64,000 nucleotides of DNA, taken from contig CAIIXF020000002.1 of the NCBI GenBank assembly GCA_903813345.2, forward strand, positions 26,853,223-26,917,222, read 5' to 3'. The position numbers were made by a program, and so were the translations under genes. The stretch is from Owenia fusiformis (taxonomy: Eukaryota; Annelida; Polychaeta; Sabellida; Oweniidae). Every line of letters begins with the position of its first letter. Position 1 is the stretch's first letter. Shown piece after piece: positions 1 to 12,000 of this stretch. The notes under the pieces were generated by a model. The model ran no database searches and was not told where the DNA came from. It saw nothing but the letters and a program-made list of their open reading frames with translations.

Positions 1-1
1 G

Positions 2-3000
2 TCAAGTGAACAGCCAAATCGACGAGGGCCAAAACCAAGAACACGACAATCCAAAACAATATGACCAACTGACAAACGGCAAACTGCAAACCTGTAATTT
101 CTCTGACATTTGCATTATAATGTTATCTTCTGGTTCCTTATTGGCGTACAATTTCCTCAGTCTGTGCATTTTCTTGATATGTTCCTTCTGTCCCGCTATC
201 AATTCCCTGTAAATAAAACAAGGCTTGGAATGAGCGATGGTGATGGTTAATTTCTCTTTGATCGTACACCGAACGAAACGTTTAAACTAATATCAGTACT
301 ATTACACGTTGCTAATTAACAAGACAAGGGATCATATCGAGAAGTCAACTTTTGTATTGTATCCTTTATTCCATTCTTTCCCCTAATAATGTTTCATACA
401 AGTATACTCACCCAAAATCGACTTCGCCATCGCCGTCCACGTCCAGTTTAGTTATCAGTTTGTCCATTGCCCGTGATGTCAGCGGAATATTGGCTGCCTG
501 TGGTGATCAAAAAAACAACATAGAATAGAAAGCACATGTATGCTACGTACATTTCCATTTATGAGAAAAGGAATTAATCTTTCTGTTTTGTAAAACAATC
601 AGTTAGCAAGTGAAACACCTTTAGTACATCTTTTAGGGATTATCAAACTTCGCTTGTATTCGTGAGTGCAACTAACGCCTGTCGGCTAACGCATTTTACG
701 TACTATTCCGGGTAGTGCCGATAGCCGACAGCCGAAAGTTGCATTTGCGAATATAATACAAGCTTAATATAGGCCAATAGCTCAAGGAACTCTAAAGAGC
801 TGTTCACTTTCGAAGGTGAACATGAACATGTATCTTTTAAAACTGCGAAAAGGAATTAATCTATTGAAACACAAAAATAATGACCATGTCTAGCGGCCAA
901 TTTAATCACGCCATTTCAATTTGTGCTTTGTATTTCAAATGCCTTGAGGGACCTAAACCTCAAAACTAAAATATTGACAATGCCGTGACCAGGATTCGAA
1001 CCTGGGTTATTACGGCCACAAACTAGGGTCCTCACCACGGCTATGCTAGCAGGCCAATTTGATAACGCTATTTCCATGTCATTTCTATTTCATATGCCTT
1101 GAAGGAGCCGAACCTCAAAACTAAAATATTGACTATGCCGTGACCAGGATTCGAACCTGGGTTACTACGGCCACAACGTAGGGTCCTAACCACTAGACGA
1201 TCACGGCTATGCTAGCAGGCCAATTTGATAACGACGTTTCAATTTTAGTCATTTCTATTTCATATGGGTTGAAGGAGCCGAACCTCAAAACTAAAATATT
1301 GACTATGCCGTGACCAGGATTCGAACCTGGGTTACTACGGCCACAACGTAGAGTCCTAACCACTAGACGATCACGGCTATGCTAGCAGGCCATTTTGATA
1401 ACGACGTTTCAATTTTAGTCATTTCTATTTCATATGGGTTGAAGGAGCCGAACCTCAAAACTAAAATATTGACTATGCCGTGACCAGGATTCGAACCTGG
1501 GTTACTACGGCCACAACGTAGAGTCCTAACCACTAGACGATCACGGCTATGCTAGCAGGCCATTTTGATAACGCCATTTCAATTTTAGTGCTTTGTATTT
1601 CAAATGCCTTGAAGGACCCAAAATATTGACTATGCCGTGACCAGGATTCGAACCTGGGTTACTACGGCCACAACGTAGGGTCCTAACCACTAGACGATCA
1701 CGGCTATGCTAGCAGGACAATCTGAGAACTCCATTTCAATTTTAGTCATTTCTATTTCATATGCCTTGAAGGACCCGAACCTCAAAACTAAAATATTGAC
1801 TATGCCGTGACCAGGATTCGAACTTGGGTTACTACGGCCACAACGTAGAGTCCTAACCACTAGACGATCACGGCTATGCTAGCAGGCCATTTTGATAACG
1901 CTATTCCATTTTAGTCATTTCTATTTCATATGCCTTGAAGGAGCCGAACCTCAAAACTAAAATATTGACTATGCCGTGACCAGGATTCGAACCTGGGTTA
2001 CTACGGCCACAACGTAGGGTCCTAACCACTAGACGATCACGGCTATGCTAGCAGGCCAATTTGATAACGACGTTTCAATTTTAGTCATTTCTATTTCATA
2101 TGGGTTGAAGGAGCCGAACCTCAAAACTAAAATATTGACTATGCCGTGACCAGGATTCGAACCTGGGTTACTACGGCCACAACGTAGGGTCCTAACCACT
2201 AGACGATCACGGCTATGCTAGCAGGCCAATTTGATAACGATATTTCAATTTTAGTCATTTCTATTTCATATGCCTTGAAGGAGCCGAACCTCAAAACTAA
2301 AATATTAACTATGCCGTGACCAGGATTCGAACTTGGGTTACTACGGCCACAACATAGGGTCCTAACCACTAGACGATCACGGCTATGCTAGCAGGCCAAT
2401 TTGATATGAAATTTCAATTTTAGTCATTATTATTTCATATGCCTTGAAGGAGCCGAACCTCAAAACTAAAATATTAACTATTCCGTGACCAGGATTCGAA
2501 CTTGGGTTACTACGGCCACAACGTAGGGTCCTAACCACTAGACGATCACGGCTATGCTAGCAGGCCATTTTGATAATTATTCCATTTTAGTCATTTCTAT
2601 TTCATATGCCTGAATGAGCCGAACCTCAAAACTAAAATATTGACTATGCCGTGACCAGGATTCGAACCTGGGTTACTACGGCCACAACTTAGGGTCCTAA
2701 CCACTAGACGATCACGGCTATGCTAACAGGCCAATTTGATAACGCCTTTTCAATTTTAGTGCTTTGTATTTCAAATGCCTTGAAGGACCCAAACCTCAAA
2801 ACTAAAATATTGACTATGCCGTGACCAGGATTCGAACCTGGGTTACTACGGCCACAACGTAGGGTCCTAACCACTAGACGATCACGGCTATGCTAACAGG
2901 CCATTTTGATAACGCCATTTCAATTTTAGTCATAATTATTTCATATGCCTTGAAGGACCCGAACCTCAAAACTAAAATATTGACTATGCCGTGACCAGGA

Positions 3001-6000
3001 TTCGAACTTGGGTTACTACGGCCACAACGTAGAGTCCTAACCACTAGACGATCACGGCTATGCTAGCAGGCCATTTTGATAACGCTATTCCATTTTAGTC
3101 ATTTCTATTTCATATGCCTTGAAGGAGCCGAACCTCAAAACTAAAATATTGACTATGCCGTGACCAGGATTCGAACCTGGGTTACTACGGCCACAACGTA
3201 GGGTCCTAACCACTAGACGATCACGGCTATGCTAGCAGGCCAATTTGACGGCGCCATTTCAATTTTAGTCATTTCTATTTCATATGCCTTGAAGGAGCCG
3301 AACCTCAAAACTAAAATATTGACTATGCCGTGACCAGGATTCGAACCTTGGTTACTACGGCCACAACGTAGGGTCCTAACCACTAGACGATCACGGCTAT
3401 GCTAGCAGGCCAATTTGATAACGACATTTCAATTTTAGTGCTTTGTATTTCAAATGCCTCGAAGGACCCAAACCTCAAAACTAAAATATTGACTATGCCG
3501 TGACCAGGATTCGAACCTGGGTTCGTTCGGTCCTAGCTAACCACCAGACGGTCACGGCAAGGCTAGCAGAACACACTGTGGGCCACCATAAATATCAGAG
3601 ATACAACTTTTAGTTATTCATATTTTAAATGACTTGAAGGACTATAAACCTAAAAATCAAAATGTTGGACTTCGTCTTCCTTTTTAGATATATATTTATT
3701 ACATTAATGGTGGAGTTACTTGGGTACATAATTTCTTCATGCATCATAATCTTCTTACCAATAACCCATCTTTTAACTCTTTGCGAGTTAATGTCCAGCT
3801 GTGGTCCTTATCAAGGGAAGTGAACATGTCAACAAGTCTCAGACCCCGGAGTCTGCAGAATTCCATCAACACCATGACAGGGTCGCTGGAGATAAAGTCG
3901 TCCACGCTCACCTTTGGGATTTCCTCTTTCCTGTACTCACGTCCGTACTTTACCGTCAGAGTGCGGTCTTTACGCACTTCCGCTAACAAATCGATGAACT
4001 CCTTCGTTACGCATTGGTCCTATAACGAAAAGGATAAGGCGTGCTTGTTTTGAACTCATCGTCTACATATACGTCCTATCTGAAGCTCTGGACCGGTGTA
4101 AAAGGGTAGTATGTCCTATCAAATTATGGTCCTACTCTTCATTGATTTACATGGTGACCCCTTTCCTTTATTATCTTATACACAATCAGGGCCAGAAAGG
4201 GCCGTTAAGAAAGGGGACCATAATCCCTGGGGGACCATAATTTCTTTCACACCGGGTTAATACATGCGTGATATTTCAGTCCCAAGCAGCCATGACTATA
4301 ACGCCTTTAATTTCTCAATTACAACTATATGAATATCATTGAATATCAAATCTCAGGGAAGGAAGAGTAATGACGTTTTAATTAGTAATTCCTTGCCTAA
4401 TTCTTCATCCTAGATTCATATAAGGTAATTCAAACTTACTGATATATCTATTTCCGAAAGGCCAATATTTGGCATCTGTTGCATAATTTGCAGCATAGCT
4501 GTCACTCCTAGTGTAGATAAAGGATTTTGTGCAATCTGAAATAAATGGAGACAGTAAATAGAGACTACGTAGATGAAAACATTTGATTTAGAAGATTTTG
4601 AATCTGAACACCTAAACGGTGTATCGGAAAACAAAAAGTCAACGGTTACATTTTTACATCTTTCTCTCCTGCGTAGTCTAAGTAAGATGGGTAGAAATAG
4701 AAGATGCATGGCGTGCCATACGTGAGGAAGCGTGACCTACCTCATTGGAAAGGGCGTGGCTTACCACGCCAGAAAAACCGTTCCCTACATGTTGTTGTCA
4801 GCGTGAGTTAAAGGAACTGCCTCAGAATACCAAGGCTTTTGTTTCTGGAGAGAGTTTTGGCTTGGAAGGCCTACGATCTATTATCTGACATATCATCTTA
4901 GACCTCGAGCGCACCTTGCATGACGTCATGCACATGACGTCAGCCCAGATCACAACACTGCCCACCTATATTTCCTCTGGACTATTTAAGTTAACATTAA
5001 ATACTTGACATTTAAATATACCTTCAACACCTTGAGTGTTTCATTATTTTTCAAGCCACGCAGCAGTTCAATAAGACATTCTTGGTTGATCCTATTACAT
5101 ATGAGATTCAGTTCAATCAGTTGGTTGTTCTCGGGCAGAGATTTCGCTAAAGCGCGACATCCTTTCAGATAGAAGCCATTCCAAGCAACGTTTAACGTCT
5201 TCAGACATGTGTTTGACTAAAACAAAAAATGATTTATTGATTTGTGTACGTTAAAGTTGGCAAAAACAAAGACATTAAATTTTTGTATTCTTTGAAAGGT
5301 CTATAAAATAATGCAAAGATTTACTTCCTTTAAACTTTCACGGTGTAATGCCAAATTAGGAATTCTATTTAGACGAATATTAATAATATCAGTTTTCAAA
5401 GATGCGATGACTTATCTCTATTTTAGAATATATATTGCGTCATTTTGTTTTACCTTAGATTACCTAAGCTACATAAGGATGTTTTATTTCTGTAAAAATT
5501 ACCTGAGTTACGTATTAAGAATGTCCTTTGTAAAAAATATTACTTGTAAGTTACACTCCCCTCCATAAGTTTTGCAACCTTAGCTCCCTCATTAAACTAT
5601 TAAAGCCTCTTTTACGTTCGGATTTTTATTTACTTAACCTGCGATGAAATAGCTTATAATATTGATGGAAACGTAACTTGACTTTATTTTCAATTCAATA
5701 TACACAGGAGGCGAAAATGATTTTCAAAAATGACTTCGCTATGTAACTTTAGTATTCATCAAGTAAACTAAACACTTAGTGTACAAAAAAAGTTAGACAA
5801 TTCAATTTTCTATATAAAAATATTTTTGCTGGATCTTTTACTGAATAGATATCCTGATTTCTGATTTTTGCAGATTAAGTAAATAAAAATTCAAACGTAA
5901 AGAGGCTTTAACAGTAGTTCAATGGGGAAGCTAAGGTTGCCAAACTTATGGAGGGAAGTGTAATACCCTTTGTAAAAAATCACCTATTGTAAGTTGTCTA

Positions 6001-9000
6001 TAGCTGCGAATACCATTTGCATTGATTTATAAATATTATTATGATATCAAAAAATTGTAACTGAATTACATTATTAAAACTGTCATGTCGTTTTTGGCAA
6101 TAAATTGCATATAAGATGACGTGTCAATGTTTATTTTGGCACAGAGTCACTTTATAATATATTTAGTGTACCTTGAACTTGAAAATTTACATTATTTTAC
6201 TTCCTGGTTTAAAAATGGCATTTTCGTGAATCATTTGACAACATTAATCAGCAGTATGAATGATCTTCTATGTTTATATAGGTCAATGAGAATCAAAGTT
6301 TAAATGATATCACTTTTGGTAATTACACATTGTACACGACTGTTTATGTCGCGTATTTTCACATACTAGTTTTAAAGGATATTGGAATAGGAGACCAATC
6401 AATAGAATAGCAGGCAATATTTAAGAAACGAAGTTGAACTTCTTAGGATAATCCTGTGAAAATCGCTTTAAAAGGGTCCTTCTCTGATTTTCAGTTTTAG
6501 TGGTTGCTTGTGACGTGTACTATACCAATCCGTCTTTATTTAGGGATGCAATGCTATATACTGTAGCATCGTATCGAAAAGTAATGCAATAGCATGGCTC
6601 CGTGTTGAAAAGTAATTCAAAAGCATGGCTCTGTGTTGAAAAGTAATGCAATAGCATGGCTCCGTGTTGAAAAGTAATTCAAAAGCATGGCTCCGTGTCG
6701 AAAAGTGATGCAATAGCATGGCTTCGTGTCGAAAAGTAATGCAATAGCATGGCTCCGTGTTGAAAAGTAATTCAAAAGCATGGCTCCGTGTTAAAAAGTA
6801 ATTCAAAAGCATGGCTCCGTGTCGAAAAGTGATGCAATAGCATGGCTTCGTGTCGAAAAGTAATGCAATAGCATGGCTCCGTGTTGAAAAGAAATTCAAA
6901 AGCATGGCTCCGTGTCGAAAAGTAATGCAATAGCATGGCTCCGTGTCAAAAAGTGCAAGAGCAATATCTTAGCTTCATGTTTATCGTAATTATGGAATAT
7001 TTACCCGATTTTTTCAATGCCCTATATTTATAGAAAGATTGCTTCTAGTATTTTATTCATAAATGTTTTGCATCTACTAGTATAAGCTCGATATCCGCTT
7101 TAATTTATAATGCGTGTTCCGTAATATTGAACACAAAACCCTTCACTGATCTAAATCTCATAATGCGTGTCCCGTAATATTGACACAAAACCCTAGGCCT
7201 TCGATGATCTAAATCTCATAATGCGTGTCCTGTAACATTGAACACAAAACCCTTCGATGATTTAAATCTCATAATGCGTGTCCCGTAATATTTAACACAA
7301 AACCCTTCCATGATCTAAATCTCATAATGCGTGTCTCGTACATATTGAAAACGACACACTTTAAATCTAGAATCCAAATCTTATGCGTGCCCCATTTATT
7401 GAAAACAAGACTCTTAATAAAAAAATGATTTAATTTTATAACTTAGGCCCTAATATATTTTTATATCTCAGGAGAGACATGCGCGGTATTCAAAAAGAAA
7501 CTAATTCATGAAAAGTAAAGTAGTTCTAAGCGTCATAATAAATATTGTTAGAAATATGTTAGTGATAACAGCCCCAAGCCGTGGTATTTCCAAGTGTTTA
7601 GTTAGATCATGAATCCCACCCACAAAGGGAATTTCCGGCATGGAGTTTGATATTCAAGCAATTGTATTGTTTTGTTTACTATTTGTAATAAACCAAAAGT
7701 GACATCATGACTGAATCTATTTCTTGAAGTCGGGGTAGAGAATTGTACAACAAAATCGGCTTTAATGATAGCCTGCACGTCCTAAACAATTTTCTATAGT
7801 CTGTACTCTTGCGTGGTGACAATGCGTATGCTCTAGATATTTTTCTAGTTGAAACTCCAATGTTCAAATCACTTTCTTTTACTGCTCGATATTACATGTA
7901 CTTAGCTAATTATAAAATGCGTGAGCAGGCATTTGGAAGAAAAGATGATTGAGGAGATACCTTTAGAGAGTCTCCAATGGCGACTGCTCCTTTGTTCCGC
8001 AAATGGTTCCAACTCAAATCTAACAATTCTATTGCACCATTCTGGGCTAGAAATATAAACAACAATGGAATATAGATAACCAAACTTTAAAACAATGGAG
8101 AGACAGGAGAAAAATTCAAACATATATACTTTTTACAGTGACTCAAAATAGGGGTCGGGGGAAATGCAAATAGCTAGAAATGTGATGTTTAAATATTCTA
8201 AAGTTCCTAACTTTGATCACTTGGATACATTGTAAACATTGTAAAACTGTTTTTATTTATTTATCATAATACAATAAAAAAATAAATTTTGCAAACCGTT
8301 CTCAAAATCATTCCACCCCCACAATTAGAAACAGATCTCTAGTGTGGCATTACCGGGTAACTCAGTTTTAGTAATAAAGTGGTCTGACGTGATTTCTTGT
8401 AAGTGTCGATGAAATACCACTTACCCAATGCTGGGGCTATAGTCTGTCCACCCAGCTCGCGAAATTCATTATGACTCAGGACAAGCTCCTTAATAGAGTT
8501 ATTTTCCTGAAGAAAAATACTAAATGTTGGATTATATAAACAAAATGAGCACGTATGACAAGATAAATGAACTATAAGATGATATCATAGGTCTGATGTT
8601 AAGGTTAATTCTCATTCAGTAGGTGTTAGTTGAGAAATTTGAAATGGGTCATTCTGACTGATATAAAGGTCATTCTGACTGATATAAAATCGAAGCCCAA
8701 GAAAAAGTGTTAAAAATAATTGTTGATATCATCGTAAATGCCAACATCATGACATCGAATATACAAAAAGTCAGAACTTCAGGAAGCCATAGATTAATTG
8801 TATCCCGTGTTCGTTTGTTTTTGTTAATTTGAAGTCGTGGAACCCTGTCACTGTCTTTTGATTATTTGATTTTGAAGTCCTCGTTCTGTTTTTACACATT
8901 TGGCGATGGCCAAAAGTAAATATGATTTAACACATGGTCCAATAAGAGGGCGGGCTTTACTATATATTTAGAGGGGAATGTATAGATATTGTGTATACAC

Positions 9001-12000
9001 TTATACACTACCCTCCATAAGTTTAGAAATGGGAAGTCTCTCCTTTTGGATCACTAACCAAAGCCTGTTTATTTTTGGCGATTTGAAAAAAATCAAATAC
9101 CAGGTCGTTCAATAAGTTATTGGCGCATAAACAGATATTTTGGGGATATTATGTGACAAAAAAAATATTTAAATATACGGTAGTATTTTTTGGAAATGAT
9201 GCCATATATTTTCCTAACTAATTGTAATTAATGAACAGAATTAAGATAGAAACACTGACAGGCTTTGTGGTATCAAATGAAACTTTCTGTTGCCAAACTG
9301 ATGGTGGGGAGTGTATTGTAAATTTTACCTCCATCATTTCTGCAACCAATTCTCCATCTTCTTCAACAAAATCGTTTCCTAAAGTGTACAATAAAACGTG
9401 TCAAATATTTTCACATAAAAAATATAAGCCTTATTTCTAACAAAAACTTATAATGCGGTTGTAGTAATAACCAAAATTGCAGAAACTGAATTATTTAAAG
9501 ATAAATAATTTTCATAATAATTCTGTTATAATTTCATTGGTAGACACCAAGATGGCAATAACTGCAGTCAACATGATTAGTAATGGCGGATGGATAAAGC
9601 TACTGTTATTATAAACAACATTTTATCCCGGTGGAGAGGTAAAACACATACACAATTTGAGCCAGATTAGTGTCAATACAAACAATATGTTCTAGAAACC
9701 GTAGTGGGGGGGGGCTCAGGGGGTGCGAGCGAACGCCCAACTCCCTGACAAAATTTCTCTCAAAACCATGCAGTTTTAACCATTCCGAGTACTATCAAGT
9801 GATTTTGGACAAAATGGTCAAATGTGAAAGTCCAGCGGAATTTTTAAAAGGTGACCCCCCCCCCCCGACCTTGAAAAAAGGGCCTGGATTCTCCACAACC
9901 GCTAGGCTTACCTGATAGGTTGAGTTTCTTGACAGATGTGTTCTTACTCATTACTTCGGCTATTGTCTTCAAACCAGGAGTGGCTAGTTGGTTGTCTGCC
10001 AAATTCTGTCAATGTAAGCAAATAGTAAGGCTAGGGTTGTCTGCCAAATTCTCTCAAAATGTAATGTAAGCAAATAGTAAGGCTAATTGGCTGTCTGCCA
10101 AATTCTCTCAAAAGGTAATATACGCAAATTGTGAAGCTAATTGGTTATCTGTCAAATTCTTCAAGTCAAAATAAATTACATTTCGTCGATTGGGCATTTC
10201 CTTAATGTTTAGGCAAATAAGATTTGGCGCCGAGCCACATACTACACTTACAAGATCTGTTATGTAGACATTGTCTCTCAACATCTCACCGATGTAGAAT
10301 GCCCCCTCTGGACCGAGATCATCACACCCCAGGTCTAACTTGTTGACTGTTGTATTATTCTGCAATGAGTAATTATAAAGCTGTATGAATATATATAAAA
10401 CCAACAAGACCAGTGCATATCAATGTTGCAGGGGCGATAGTGCCCACGTGTCAACAGATATTGAAGAACAAGGCTATTTTGGTTTAACATCTCCTTCGTG
10501 TTATAGTACAATAACGTCATTTCTAAGGGCAATATCCAGATTCGCTAACATTAAAAAAACATTAACATGCAAGATGTCAACACCTGCCATTTGTTACAGA
10601 TGTCGAATGCCGACCGCCAGACGCCTAACACCATCCACAAAAAGTTATAGACTATAAAAATACGTCAGCATTTCTTGTGGTAACATAAAAAATAAAACCG
10701 TCCCTTAATCACCGACACAGTGACGTTTTATATACTAGATATAGTGTGTATTTATGATTTAAAGGGCGTTGTGCTGTTCTCTTAATACTTATGCCTGCAA
10801 TAGCAAAAATGCCATTTGCACTCAGCAAAATTGACTCACCACTAATGCTGTTGCACAGGCCTTTGCACCATTAGGCCCCAAACTGTGATGTTTCATAGAG
10901 ATTTCTTGGGTCCCCAGTCCAAGATGGCGGATGAAAAATTTGGCTGGTATAATGTTCAATGCTTTACATGTACCGTGGTATATTATCTGGCAAGGATTGG
11001 TGTATTTGGCATATTCACTTTGCGGCCGAAGATCGTCATCAGCTACAAACATAACATACAATGTAATTAGTTAATTAATGAAAACACAGAATGAAATCCT
11101 GTTAGATTTCTGTTAAAGTGATATCATGAAGTGATATTGAAACAATATGAAACGCTTTCGATTTCATTCCACTTAATTACATGTAATTTATCAACCTTTA
11201 CTAACATTACTCACCATCAAAATCATAATCTCTCTCAAGGTCGTCGCCCACGAGGTCAGTGACAGAGCTACTGCTACGTTCTCTTTCGCTGCCATGGTGA
11301 GACCGTTCGCTGTCTGGAGTCTTCGTCCGGCGAGATTTCATTCGTGCCACTCGTTTATTGAACTTTGTCAGAAAAGTAAAATATGAGGTGATGAAGGTGA
11401 ATAGATAATGAGAGCAAAACACAAAACAATTTAAGATATAAGTATGTTGTCAAGATGAGAGCTAATTCCTAATTGTATCGTTATGCTAATAGCTAAGTAT
11501 ACTATCATGATGACAGACTCTTAATACTACATGTATATACTGTAGTAGTCTCAATTAATAGTGCTCTATAAAAATTAAAATTATTTCTTGTAAACATACC
11601 GTTGTTTTGACTTTGTATATGGTTCCGAGTGCCTCATCGGGGTTTGGCATGGACGTTATCCTATAAGAGATTGCCTTTTTCAGGGCTGGGCCCTGCATGT
11701 TCCTCTGTACGCTACTCTCCATCTGTATTACCCAAGCACAGTAATGAAATAACGGAAAAAATAAAAAATTAGACAATAATACATAACAGCTGTTTACTAT
11801 AATTGTGAATAAATATTAAATAAACTAATCAAAGTTGCCATTCTGATTTTTAAAAATCTAACACTTTTAAGTCATGTCCTACCTCCTCGATTTGTTGCCT
11901 ATTGGCAGTTGCAATATAACATTGTTCAGTTTTGATTTTTAATTCCTCGATCTTCCTCAGTCGCGCTTGTTCAGCTTTATTTTTTTCTGTGTCGCGGATC

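Larger units (their letters stand above)
960..3570 (-). repeat. Tandem array of ~170-bp units, each with a tRNA-His gene
   Basis: Sixteen head-to-tail units with starts spaced about 157-170 bp apart. Each has a tRNA-His sequence plus about 98 bp of conserved flank (including GAACCTCAAAACTAAAATAT). On the minus strand this flank reads as a T-run (ATTTTAGTTTTGAGG) shortly after the tRNA 3' end, a plausible Pol III terminator. The flank is as well conserved as the genes, which points to unit-wise amplification. The array lies wholly inside an intron of the LRR/EF-hand gene and is transcribed in the same direction. Confidence 0.93.

Noticed and set aside
960-3570. The array as an ordinary satellite
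   Set aside because: Each unit has a complete tRNA-His cloverleaf with both internal promoter boxes, so it is a gene array rather than a plain satellite.
6540-6905. 121-codon minus-strand frame
   Set aside because: It is the 31-bp minisatellite read through; the product only repeats the unit and no splice or family signal is present.
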